DNA of 64,000 bases from Mycolicibacterium grossiae (lineage in GTDB: Bacteria; Actinomycetota; Actinomycetes; Mycobacteriales; Mycobacteriaceae), in NCBI RefSeq assembly GCF_008329645.1, contig NZ_CP043474.1, positions 620,001 through 684,000 on the forward strand, read 5' to 3'. The notes below the pieces were generated by a model. The model had not been told where the DNA came from and made no database searches. It saw nothing but the letters and a program-made list of their open reading frames with translations. The stretch's first letter is position 1. Each line of letters begins with the position of its first letter. Of this stretch, positions 47,322 to 55,817 are shown piece after piece. The translations under genes were made by a program, and so were the position numbers.

Positions 47322-48262
47322 CAGCGCACGGCCGCCAACTCGTCGGCGATCACGGCCCGCCCGGCGGCGATGATGCGGGTCAGTTCGGCGAGGTCCTCCG
47401 GCGTCGGCATGATCAGCGGCGGCCGCACCGGACCCGCCGCGATGCCCTCCATCGTCACGCCGGCCTTGATCAGCGACACGGCGTAGCCGGGCACGGTGTC
47501 GCGCAGCCGGACCAGCGGATGGAAGAACTCCCGCAGCAGCGCGGCCACCTGCGTCTCGTCGCTGCGTTCCAGGGCACCGTAGAAGGCCAGCGCCAGCTCG
47601 GGGGCGAACGCGAACGTCGCCGACGAGTAGAGGGTCACGCCGATGGCGCGGTAGGCCTGCTGCGACACCTCGGCGGTCGGCAGGCCGTTGAAGAACTGGA
47701 ACGGCTTGCCCGAGGGCGCCAGGGCGTCGGTGACCGCGCGGACGATGCGGGCCACCTGGTCGACGTCCCCGGTGCCGTCCTTGAAGCCGACGACGGTGGG
47801 GATGTGGGCGACCTCGACGGCCGAGGCCTCGGTGTAGCGGGCATTGGCGCGGTTGTAGACGATCACCGGCAGGTCGGTGGCCGACGCGACCTCGCGGGTG
47901 TAGGCCACCAGCCCGGCGGCGGGCATGGTGACGAGGTACGGCGGCAGCAGCAGCAGCCCGTCGGCTCCGGCGTCGGCCGCCGCGCGCGCGAAGGCCTTGG
48001 CCTGCGCGACGGACCCGCCCGCCCCGGCGTACACCGGCACGCGGCCGCCGGTGGCCTCGACCGCGGTGCGCACCACGCCCGCGAATTCGCGGACCTCCAG
48101 CGCGTGGAATTCGCCGGTGCCACAGGCGATGAACACGCCGCCGGGGCCGGCGTCGACGCCCTTGGCGACGTGCTCGGCGAGCGCGGTCAGGTCGACGTCA
48201 CCGTCCTCGGTGAAGGGCGTGACGGGAAAGAACAGGACTCCATCCAGGGATGCAGCGGGCAC
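47321..48262 (-). CDS. kdgD: 5-dehydro-4-deoxyglucarate dehydratase
   Basis: The 313-residue TIM barrel of the DapA/NAL superfamily has the Schiff-base Lys161 in VVGFKDGTGD, Tyr136 in IVYNRAN and the GTGEF motif (about 48-52) characteristic of KdgD. It decarboxylates and dehydrates 5-dehydro-4-deoxyglucarate to 2,5-dioxovalerate. The start is the GTG at 48262, 66 bp after the dehydrogenase gene. It forms the middle of the minus-strand catabolic unit. Confidence 0.93.
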   Translation of the reverse strand: MPAASLDGVLFFPVTPFTEDGDVDLTALAEHVAKGVDAGPGGVFIACGTGEFHALEVREFAGVVRTAVEATGGRVPVYAGAGGSVAQAKAFARAAADAGADGLLLLPPYLVTMPAAGLVAYTREVASATDLPVIVYNRANARYTEASAVEVAHIPTVVGFKDGTGDVDQVARIVRAVTDALAPSGKPFQFFNGLPTAEVSQQAYRAIGVTLYSSATFAFAPELALAFYGALERSDETQVAALLREFFHPLVRLRDTVPGYAVSLIKAGVTMEGIAAGPVRPPLIMPTPEDLAELTRIIAAGRAVIADELAAVR

Positions 48263-48328
48263 GGCGGGCTCCTCGGTTCGTATGGGTGATGGGACGCCGG
48301 CGATGCGGCGTCGGGGGGTGGTTCGGAC

Positions 48329-49924
48329 TCAGTCCCGGGTGAGTTCGCCGTCGACGCGGCGCCAGATGCCGTCCGGGTTGCCGTCGGCAATCGCGCTGGG
48401 CAACAACGACGTCGGCACGTCCTGATAGGCGACGGGACGCAGGAACCGCTCGATGGCGCGTCCGCCCACCGAGGTGGTGCGCGAGTCGGACGTCGCGGGG
48501 AACGGCCCGCCGTGCACCATGGCGTGGCCGACCTCGACGCCGGTGGGCCAGCCGTTGAACAGGATTCGGCCCGCCTTCGTCTCCAGCGTCGGCAGCAGTT
48601 GGCGGGCGGCGTCGTGATCGGCCTCGTCGGCGTGGACGGTGGCGGTGAGCTGACCCTCGAGACCGGCGGCGACGCGGCTCATCTCGTCGACGTCCGCGCA
48701 CCGCACGACGAGGCTGGAGGAGCCGAAGACCTCGGCCTGCAGCACCTCCGAGGTCGCGAACGTCGAGGCATCGGTGGTGAACAGGGCCGCCTGGCAGGCC
48801 GTCGCATTGCCGGCCAGGCCGCGCACCACCAGCTCCGCCCGTTCGGACAAAGCGGTGACGCCGGCGGCGTAGCTCTCGGCGATGGTCGGCGTCAGCATCG
48901 GCGTGGCGGCGGCCGCACCGAGCGCCTCGCGGGCGGAGGCGAGGAAGGCGTCCAGTCCGGGCCCGTCCACGGCGATGATCAGCCCGGGGTTGGTGCAGAA
49001 CTGGCCCGACCCCATGGTGAGCGAGCCGACGAAGGCCCGTCCCAGGTCGGCGCCGCGCGACGCGAGCGCGGCGTCGAGCAGGAACACCGGGTTGATCGAA
49101 CTCATCTCGGCGTACACCGGGATCGGCTCGGGACGCGTGGCCGCCGCGGCCACCAGCGCGAGTCCGCCGGAGCGGCTGCCGGTGAAGCCGACAGCGGCGA
49201 TCCGCGGGTCGGTGACGAGTGCGGTGCCCAGTCCGGGGCCGGAGCCGAACAGCATCGAGAACGTACCCGGCGGCAGTCCCTCGGCGGTGACGGCGTCGGC
49301 GATGGCGCGGGCCACCAGTTCGGACGTCCCGGGGTGGGCGTCGTGCGCCTTGACCACGACGGGGCACCCCGCGGCGAGCGCCGACGCGGTGTCACCGCCG
49401 GCGACCGAGAAGGCCAGCGGAAAGTTGCTCGCGCCGAAGACGGCGACCGGGCCCAGCGGTACGGCGCGCTGCCGGATGTCGGGTCGCGGCAACGGGGTGC
49501 GGTCGGGCAGGGCGGGGTCGATGCGTGCACCGGTCCAACTGCCCTCGCGCAGCACCGCGGCGAAGAGGCGGAGTTGTCCGGTGGTGCGGCCGACCTCACC
49601 GGTGAGCCGCGCCTCGGGCAGGCCGGTCTCGGCGTGGGCGCGGGCGACGACGGTCTCGGCGATGGCTTCCAGGTTGGCGGCGATCGACTCGAGGAAGCGG
49701 GCGCGCTGCTCGGCGGTGGTGGCCCGGTAGGCGGCGAACGCCTCGGCGGCCGCGGCGCACGCGGCCGCGACGTGCGTGTCGTCGCCGTAGCGGTAGCCGG
49801 GCTCCAGCGTTTGGCCGGTGGCCGGGTCGTAGCCGCGGATCTCGGTGCCGGTGCCCGAGACGAGCGCGCCGGCGATCAGCATCTGTCCGGTCAGGTGGGT
49901 GGTGTCGGCGATCGTCGAGGTCAC
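48329..49924 (-). CDS. 2,5-dioxovalerate (alpha-ketoglutaric semialdehyde) dehydrogenase
   Basis: The 531-residue aldehyde dehydrogenase has the NAD(P)-binding GFTGSRSGG, general base Glu273 (AEMSSINP) and nucleophile Cys310 (GSGQFCTNPG), spaced as in the alpha-ketoglutaric semialdehyde dehydrogenase subgroup. It oxidises 2,5-dioxovalerate to 2-oxoglutarate, completing the route from aldarates. The start is the GTG at 49924, probably leaderless. It heads the unit followed by kdgD, the second dehydratase and the LysR gene. Confidence 0.92.
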   Translation of the reverse strand: MTSTIADTTHLTGQMLIAGALVSGTGTEIRGYDPATGQTLEPGYRYGDDTHVAAACAAAAEAFAAYRATTAEQRARFLESIAANLEAIAETVVARAHAETGLPEARLTGEVGRTTGQLRLFAAVLREGSWTGARIDPALPDRTPLPRPDIRQRAVPLGPVAVFGASNFPLAFSVAGGDTASALAAGCPVVVKAHDAHPGTSELVARAIADAVTAEGLPPGTFSMLFGSGPGLGTALVTDPRIAAVGFTGSRSGGLALVAAAATRPEPIPVYAEMSSINPVFLLDAALASRGADLGRAFVGSLTMGSGQFCTNPGLIIAVDGPGLDAFLASAREALGAAAATPMLTPTIAESYAAGVTALSERAELVVRGLAGNATACQAALFTTDASTFATSEVLQAEVFGSSSLVVRCADVDEMSRVAAGLEGQLTATVHADEADHDAARQLLPTLETKAGRILFNGWPTGVEVGHAMVHGGPFPATSDSRTTSVGGRAIERFLRPVAYQDVPTSLLPSAIADGNPDGIWRRVDGELTRD

Positions 49925-49931
49925 ACCGGCA

Positions 49932-49961
49932 ACGCTAGGGTGCCGACCAATACATGTCCAA
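49932..49961 (-). promoter_or_regulatory. Promoter of the semialdehyde dehydrogenase unit with element TTGGACATGTATT
   Basis: On the minus strand TTGGACATGTATT (49949-49961) precedes TAGCGT (49932-49937) by 18 bp, counting from TTGGAC; the -10 ends 7 nt before the GTG, indicating a leaderless message. If so, the element spans -25 to -37, exactly as at gudD. Confidence 0.5.
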
Positions 49962-49981
49962 GACCGATTTGGCCTCGACTA

Positions 49982-49996
49982 ATGCAGTGGCTGCAT
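49982..49996. promoter_or_regulatory. Inverted repeat ATGCAG-TGG-CTGCAT
   Basis: A perfect 6-bp inverted repeat with a 3-nt spacer lies about 58-72 bp upstream of the semialdehyde dehydrogenase start. That is a usual position for a LysR-type recognition site. The adjoining LysR or IclR regulator could bind it. Confidence 0.35.
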
Positions 49997-50004
49997 CAGT
50001 TCGG

Positions 50005-50409
50005 TCAGGCGCTCTTCGGTTCCCGGTCGGCGAGCAGGCGCAGCACGTCGTGGCCGAGCTGGCGCAGTTCGGCCGGTGACGCGCCGGCGGTGGGGATGAG
50101 CGCGACGCCGTCGGCCACGCCCGCGGAGTCGATGTCGGCGATCAGACCCGTCAGCCCGGCCACGGTGCCCGCGTAGTGCACGGTGTGCGACGCCGCAGCG
50201 GCGCGGTAGTCCCCCGGCACCGACACGGCCACGTCGAGGACGACGGCCACGTCGCGGCCGTCGGCGTGGATGCGGGCCGTTCCGCGCTTGGCACGCTGCA
50301 GGTCCGGCGCCGAGAGCCGCACCACCGGGCTGCCGCCCGCCGTCAGCTCGCTGAGCGCATCGCCCCGCGCACCGTCACCATCGGTCTGATCTGCCACGAA
50401 GAGCCGCAC
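50005..50409 (-). CDS. Small protein resembling a luciferase-type monooxygenase C-terminus
   Basis: This 134-residue protein has no firm family match. Its C-terminal half (YAGTVAGLTGLIADIDSAGVADGVALIP...ELRQLGHDVLRLLAD) resembles the end of bacterial luciferase-like flavin monooxygenases, where a GTPEQVAD-type turn precedes the final helices. The N-terminal half lacks the barrel, so it would be a stand-alone fragment or an unrelated domain. It lies between the aldarate unit and the divergent NRPS gene. Confidence 0.55.
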   Translation of the reverse strand: MRLFVADQTDGDGARGDALSELTAGGSPVVRLSAPDLQRAKRGTARIHADGRDVAVVLDVAVSVPGDYRAAAASHTVHYAGTVAGLTGLIADIDSAGVADGVALIPTAGASPAELRQLGHDVLRLLADREPKSA

Positions 50410-50537
50410 GTCGGCGAGGGTAGGCGCACGACCCGGGCGCGGCGAGGGTTCCGATCACCGCGAATCCTGGGGAAGAACCCGGTCGGCCGACGGTGCCGGA
50501 CCCGCGCGGCACCACGGGGACGCCGGTCGGAGATCAG

Positions 50538-50543
50538 TAGTTT
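50538..50543 (+). promoter_or_regulatory. Candidate leaderless -10 box (TAGTTT) for the Pls-like NRPS gene
   Basis: TAGTTT fits TANNNT and lies exactly 7 nt before the GTG at 50551. No Shine-Dalgarno is seen. This supports the GTG as the start over upstream in-frame codons. Confidence 0.4.
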
Positions 50544-50550
50544 GTACCCC

Positions 50551-53500
50551 GTGACAGCGGACCAGGGCGCCGAGCAGCCGAGCGCCGAGCACCACGTTCC
50601 CGGCATCCCGCCGCAGTACCTGCTGTCGGAGTCCGCACCACCGCCGCGCACCCTGATCGACGTCCTCTACGACACCGCCCGGCGCCATCCCGACTCCCCG
50701 GCGATCGACGACGGCGAGGTGCAGCTGACCTACGCGGAGCTGATCGCCGACGTCGAGGAGAGCGTCGCGTGGCTCGCGGCCCGTGGCATCGGACGCGGTG
50801 ACCGGATCGGCATCCGGATGCCGTCGGGCAGCTATGCGCTGTACGTGGCGATCCTGTCGGCGCTGGCGGCCGGCGCCGCCTACGTGCCGGTGGACGCCGA
50901 CGACCCCGACGAGCGGGCGGCGCTGGTGTTCGGAGAGGCGGGCGTGGTCGGCGTGATCACCGAGCAGGGCCTGGTCCGCGGGCACGGCTCGTCGAGGGGC
51001 TGGCGCGCCGGGCCGCCGATGCTGCGCGACGACGCGTGGATCATCTTCACCTCCGGCTCGACCGGCACGCCGAAGGGCGTCGCCGTCACGCACCGCAACG
51101 CAGCGGCGTTCGTCGACGCCGAGGCCCAGATCTTCCTTCGCGGCAACCCGCTGGGCCCCAACGACCGCGTGCTGGCCGGGTTGTCGGTCGCCTTCGACGC
51201 CTCCTGCGAGGAGATGTGGCTGGCCTGGCGGCACGGCGCCTGCCTGGTGCCCGCGCCGCGGTCGTTGGTGCGCAGCGGCATGGACCTCGGGCCCTGGTTG
51301 GTGTCCCGGGACATCACCGTCGTCTCGACGGTGCCAACGCTCGCCGCACTGTGGCCGGCCGAGGCGCTGGAGGCGGTGCGGCTGCTGATCTTCGGCGGCG
51401 AGGCCTGCCCGCCGGAGCTGGCCGAACGGCTGGCGGTCGACGGGCGCGAGGTGTGGAACACCTACGGCCCCACCGAGGCGACCGTGGTCGCGTGCCTCGC
51501 ACCGCTGCGCGGCAACGCGCCGGTCAGCATCGGCCTGCCGCTGCCCGGCTGGGACCTCGCGGTGGTCGACCGCGACGGGCTGCCGGTGGCCCTCGGCGAG
51601 GTCGGCGAACTCGTGATCGGCGGCGTCGGGCTGGCCCGCTACCTGGACCCGGAGAAGGACGCCGAGAAGTACGCGCCGATGTCCACCCTGGGCTGGGCGC
51701 GGGCCTACCGCAGCGGCGACCTGGTCCGGCTGGAGGCGGACGGCCTCTACTTCCAGGGCCGCGCCGACGATCAGGTCAAGGTCGGCGGTCGCCGCATCGA
51801 ACTCGGCGAGGTCGACGCGGCGCTGGTCAACCTGCCGGGAGTCAGCGGCGCCGCCGCCGCCGTGCGCCGCACCGCGAGCGGCACCCCCCTGCTGGTGGGG
51901 TACGTGGCGAGCGCCGATCCGGCGTTCGACCTCGGCGCCGCCCGCGCCGCGCTCGCCGAATCGCTGCCGGCGGCGCTGGTGCCGCGGCTCGTCCTCGTCG
52001 ACGAACTGCCGACCCGCACGTCGGGCAAGGTGGACCGCAACGCGCTGCCGTGGCCGGTCGACGGCGCCGGCGGCGACGACGAGCCCGACCTCGGCGGCAC
52101 GATGGGGTGGCTCGCCCAGCTGTGGCGCGACGTGCTGGCCGCGCCGATCGACGGACCGGAGGCCGATTTCTTCGCCGTCGGCGGCGGCTCGCTGTCCGCG
52201 GCGCAACTGGTCGCCGCACTGCGCACCCGCTATCCGCAGGTCACCGTCGCCGACCTGTACGACCACCCCCGGCTCGGCTCGCTGGCGGGCTACCTCGACG
52301 AACTCGACCCGCCGCCCGTGGTGGAGCCCCGCACGGTGGCGCCGGTCCCGCGGTTGACGCAGCTGGTCCAGGTGGCGCTGTCACTGCCGCTGGCGACGCT
52401 CGCGGGCATGCAGTGGGTGGTGTGGCTGGCGTTGCTCAACGACGTTGCCGCGAGTCTCGACCTGGTCGCATGGGCCCGCCCCATCGGCTGGTGGTGGGTG
52501 CTGGCCGGCTTCCTGCTCTTCGTCACGCCGATCGGCCGGATGGGCATCGCCGTGCTGGGCGCCCGCATGCTGATCGGCGCGTTGGAGCCGGGCACGTACC
52601 GCCGCGGCGGGTCGGTGCACCTGCGGGTGTGGCTGGCCGAGCGGCTCGCCGAGGCCAGCGGCGCGGAGAACCAGGCGGGCGCACCGTGGCTCGTTTACTA
52701 CGCGCGCGCCCTGGGAAACAGGGTCGGCAAGGGCGTCGACCTGCACTCGGCACCGCCCGTCACCGGAATGCTCACCCTCGGTCACCGGTGTTCGATCGAG
52801 CCGGAGGTGGATCTGACCGGGCACTGGATCGACGGCGACCTCTTCCACGTCGGCCGCATCGAGGTCGGCAACGACGCCACCATCGGCGCGCGCACCACGC
52901 TGCTGCCAGGTGCCGTGGTCGGCAAGAACGCCGACGTCGCGGCCGGGGCCGGCGTGGTGGGCAAGGTCAAGGCCGGGCAGTACTGGAAGGGGTCGCCGGC
53001 GGGCAAGTCCGGCAAGGCACGCCACCCCTGGCCCGACGAGCGGCCGCCGCGCGCGCCGGTGTGGATCGCGATGTACGGGCTGACGTCGGTGCTGCTGGGT
53101 GGCGTTCCGCTGGCCGCGATCGCCGCCGGGCTGGCGGTCATCGGCTGGGCCGTGCAGGACACCGCGACGCTCGCCGACGCGATCCTCCCGGGGATCCTGT
53201 GGACGCCGGTCGCGACGCTGGCCGCCGTCGTCGTCTACGCCGCGGTGACCGTCGCGGGAGTGCGCCTACTCTCGATCGGCCTGCGCGAGGGCTACCACCC
53301 GGTGCGCAGCCGGGTCGGCTGGCAGCTGTGGGCCACCGAGCGGCTGATGGACGCCGCCCGCAACTACCTGTTCCCCATCTACGCGAGCCTGCTGACACCG
53401 TGGTGGCTGCGGCTGCTGGGCGCGAAGGTGGGCAGGGACACCGAGATCTCCACCGCGCTGCTCACGCCGAAGTTCACCGAGGTGGCCGACGGCGCGTTCC

Positions 53501-54486
53501 TGGCCGACGACACCATGGTCGCGTCCTACGAACTGGGTGGCGGCTGGATCCACGTGGCGAAGGCGACCGTCGGCAAGCGGGCGTTCCTCGGCAACTCCGG
53601 CATCACGCAGCCCGGCCGGCGGGTGCCCGACGACGGCCTGGTCGCGGTGCTCAGCGCGACGCCGCACAAGGCCAAGGCCGGCTCGTCGTGGCTGGGCAGC
53701 CCGCCGATCCGGCTGCGCAGGCAGCCCACGGCCGCGGACGCGCTGCGCACCTTTGCGCCCTCTACGCGCCTGAAGGTGCTGCGGGGCCTGGTCGAGACGG
53801 GCCGCGTCGTCCCGTTGATGGTGACGTTCGCGATCGGGGTCGGCGTCCTCGCGACGTTGCAGTGGCTGGCCGAGTTCTCCTATGCAGCAGCCGCTCTCGG
53901 GTCCGGGGTGGTGCTGCTGCTCGCCGGTGCGCTCGCCGGCGCCATCGCGGTGGTGGCGAAGTGGGCGGTGATCGGCCGCATCGACGCCGTCGAGCACCCG
54001 CTGTGGTCGTCGTTCGTGTGGCGCAACGAGGTGTCGGACACCTTCGTCGAGACCGTGGCGGCGCCGTGGTTCGCGCGCGCCGCGAGCGGCACGCCGGTGA
54101 TGAACGTCTGGCTGCGCGGGCTGGGCGCGTCGATCGGGCGCGGCGTCTGGTGCGAGACGTACTGGCTACCCGAAGCAGACCTCGTCACGCTCGGCGACGG
54201 CGCCACCGTCAACCGCGGCTGCGTGGTGCAGACACACCTGTTCCACGACCGGATCATGCGGATGGACACCGTGGTCCTCGAGGACGGCGCCACACTGGGA
54301 CCGCACTGCGTGGCGCTGCCCGCCGCCCGGCTCGGCGCTGGGGCCACGGTCGGACCGGCGTCGCTCGTCATGCGGGGCGACGAGGTCCCGGCGTCGACGC
54401 GCTGGCAGGGCAACCCGATCGCGCCCTGGGGCGCCAAGCGCAAGAAGCGGGCGCGGGTGGAGAAACCGAAGAAGTCCGCCGCGTGA
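50551..54486 (+). CDS. Pls/PosA-type membrane-bound NRPS, predicted lysine-activating homopolymer synthetase
   Basis: The protein has 1311 residues. An adenylation domain (about 40-500) shows TSGSTGTPKG (167-176), FDASCEEMW (Asp216), NTYGPTEATV, the GRADDQVKVGGRRIELGEV region and TSGKVDR. A carrier domain follows with phosphopantetheine Ser547 (GGGSLSAA). Six membrane segments then come in three pairs, each pair followed by a left-handed beta-helix acyltransferase-like domain. This is the layout of epsilon-poly-L-lysine synthetase (Pls). Aligned by eye to GrsA, the pocket reads D-A-E-S-I-G-T-V-V-K, near the lysine code recalled for bacitracin synthetase. No condensation or thioesterase domain is present. 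It overlaps an M1 peptidase gene (GTGA). The product is unproven. Confidence 0.88.
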   Translation: MTADQGAEQPSAEHHVPGIPPQYLLSESAPPPRTLIDVLYDTARRHPDSPAIDDGEVQLTYAELIADVEESVAWLAARGIGRGDRIGIRMPSGSYALYVAILSALAAGAAYVPVDADDPDERAALVFGEAGVVGVITEQGLVRGHGSSRGWRAGPPMLRDDAWIIFTSGSTGTPKGVAVTHRNAAAFVDAEAQIFLRGNPLGPNDRVLAGLSVAFDASCEEMWLAWRHGACLVPAPRSLVRSGMDLGPWLVSRDITVVSTVPTLAALWPAEALEAVRLLIFGGEACPPELAERLAVDGREVWNTYGPTEATVVACLAPLRGNAPVSIGLPLPGWDLAVVDRDGLPVALGEVGELVIGGVGLARYLDPEKDAEKYAPMSTLGWARAYRSGDLVRLEADGLYFQGRADDQVKVGGRRIELGEVDAALVNLPGVSGAAAAVRRTASGTPLLVGYVASADPAFDLGAARAALAESLPAALVPRLVLVDELPTRTSGKVDRNALPWPVDGAGGDDEPDLGGTMGWLAQLWRDVLAAPIDGPEADFFAVGGGSLSAAQLVAALRTRYPQVTVADLYDHPRLGSLAGYLDELDPPPVVEPRTVAPVPRLTQLVQVALSLPLATLAGMQWVVWLALLNDVAASLDLVAWARPIGWWWVLAGFLLFVTPIGRMGIAVLGARMLIGALEPGTYRRGGSVHLRVWLAERLAEASGAENQAGAPWLVYYARALGNRVGKGVDLHSAPPVTGMLTLGHRCSIEPEVDLTGHWIDGDLFHVGRIEVGNDATIGARTTLLPGAVVGKNADVAAGAGVVGKVKAGQYWKGSPAGKSGKARHPWPDERPPRAPVWIAMYGLTSVLLGGVPLAAIAAGLAVIGWAVQDTATLADAILPGILWTPVATLAAVVVYAAVTVAGVRLLSIGLREGYHPVRSRVGWQLWATERLMDAARNYLFPIYASLLTPWWLRLLGAKVGRDTEISTALLTPKFTEVADGAFLADDTMVASYELGGGWIHVAKATVGKRAFLGNSGITQPGRRVPDDGLVAVLSATPHKAKAGSSWLGSPPIRLRRQPTAADALRTFAPSTRLKVLRGLVETGRVVPLMVTFAIGVGVLATLQWLAEFSYAAAALGSGVVLLLAGALAGAIAVVAKWAVIGRIDAVEHPLWSSFVWRNEVSDTFVETVAAPWFARAASGTPVMNVWLRGLGASIGRGVWCETYWLPEADLVTLGDGATVNRGCVVQTHLFHDRIMRMDTVVLEDGATLGPHCVALPAARLGAGATVGPASLVMRGDEVPASTRWQGNPIAPWGAKRKKRARVEKPKKSAA

Positions 54487-55817
54487 CCCGATCCAAGAAG
54501 CGCACGCCGCCGGTCATCGATCCGTACCTGCCGAAGAACGGCAACTTCGGCTACCGGGTATCGCGCTACGAGCTGGACCTCGAATACAAGGTCAGCTCCA
54601 ACCGGCTCACCGGCACGGCGGCCATCACGGCCACCACGCTGGCGTCGCTGCGGACCTTCACCCTCGACCTCTCGCACGCCCTGTCGGTGTCGAAGGTGAC
54701 GGTCAACGGCAAGCGTCCCGAGTCGTTCCGGACGTCGCACGACAAGCTGCACGTTGCGTTGGCCTCCGCGCTGCCGGCGGGCGCGGCGCTGACCGTCGTC
54801 GTGCGCTACGCCGGCAACCCGCGACCCATCCGATCGCTGTGGGGCAGCGTCGGTTTCGAGGAACTCACCAACGGGGCGCTGGTCGCCGGGCAGCCCAACG
54901 GGGCGGCGTCGTGGTTCCCGTGCGACGACCACCCGAGCAGCAAGGCGAGCTACCGCATCGCGATCGCCACCGACAGTCCGTACTACGCGATCGCCAACGG
55001 CGCGTTGACCACTCGACGCACCCGCGCGTCGATGACGACCTGGACCTACGAGCAGGTCGAGCCCACCTCGACCTACCTCGTCACGTTGCAGATCGGGATG
55101 TACGGCACCCACCGGCTGGCCAAGTCGCCGGTGTTGATGAACGCGGTGCTGCCCGACCGCCTGCGGCACGACTTCGACCACGACTTCGGCAGGCAGCCGC
55201 AGATGATGAAGCTGTTCGTCAAGCTGTTCGGCCCCTATCCCCTGGCGAACGGCTACACCGTGGTCGTGACCGACGACGACCTCGAGATCCCGCTGGAGGC
55301 GCAGGGCATCTCCATCTTCGGCGCGAATCATTGTGACGGCAGCCGACGTTCGGAGCGGCTGATCGCCCACGAACTCGCCCATCAGTGGTTCGGCAACTCG
55401 GTGACCGCGCGGCGCTGGCGCGACATCTGGCTGCACGAGGGCTTCGCCTGCTACGCCGAGTGGCTGTGGTCGGAGGAGTCCGGCGGGCGCAGCGCCGACG
55501 AGTGGGCGCGGCACTATCACCACCGGCTCGCATCGTCGCCGCAGAACCTGCTGCTGTCCGATCCGGGCCCCAAGGACATGTTCGACGACCGCGTCTACAA
55601 GCGCGGTGCCGTGGCACTGCACGCGTTGCGGCTGACGATCGGCGACCGCAACTTCTTCGCGCTCCTGCGGGCGTGGACCGAGCGCCACCGGCACGCCACC
55701 GCGGTCACCGACGACTTCACCGGCCTGGCCGCGCAGTACGCCGACGCGTCGCTGCGGCCGCTGTGGCGCGCGTGGCTCTACGCCGAGCCGCTGCCCGACC
55801 TGCCTGCCGCGTCGTGA
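54483..55817 (+). CDS. M1-family zinc metallopeptidase (aminopeptidase)
   Basis: The 444-residue protein has the M1 beta-saddle N-domain and a catalytic domain with HELAHQWFG (His296, Glu297, His300) and Glu319 eighteen residues on, the full gluzincin signature. The exopeptidase GAMEN motif is represented by LEAQG. No signal peptide is evident. At about half the length of aminopeptidase N, it is a short M1 form lacking the long C-terminal helical domain. The GTG start overlaps the NRPS stop (GTGA), so the two are made together. Trimming or turnover of the NRPS product is an attractive inference. Confidence 0.9.
   Translation: MTRSKKRTPPVIDPYLPKNGNFGYRVSRYELDLEYKVSSNRLTGTAAITATTLASLRTFTLDLSHALSVSKVTVNGKRPESFRTSHDKLHVALASALPAGAALTVVVRYAGNPRPIRSLWGSVGFEELTNGALVAGQPNGAASWFPCDDHPSSKASYRIAIATDSPYYAIANGALTTRRTRASMTTWTYEQVEPTSTYLVTLQIGMYGTHRLAKSPVLMNAVLPDRLRHDFDHDFGRQPQMMKLFVKLFGPYPLANGYTVVVTDDDLEIPLEAQGISIFGANHCDGSRRSERLIAHELAHQWFGNSVTARRWRDIWLHEGFACYAEWLWSEESGGRSADEWARHYHHRLASSPQNLLLSDPGPKDMFDDRVYKRGAVALHALRLTIGDRNFFALLRAWTERHRHATAVTDDFTGLAAQYADASLRPLWRAWLYAEPLPDLPAAS

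Noticed and set aside
51036..55817. A 1593-codon plus frame running through the NRPS gene into the M1 peptidase
   Set aside because: Only the part from the GTG at 54483 encodes peptidase. The earlier part is the wrong frame of the NRPS gene, so there is no NRPS-peptidase fusion.
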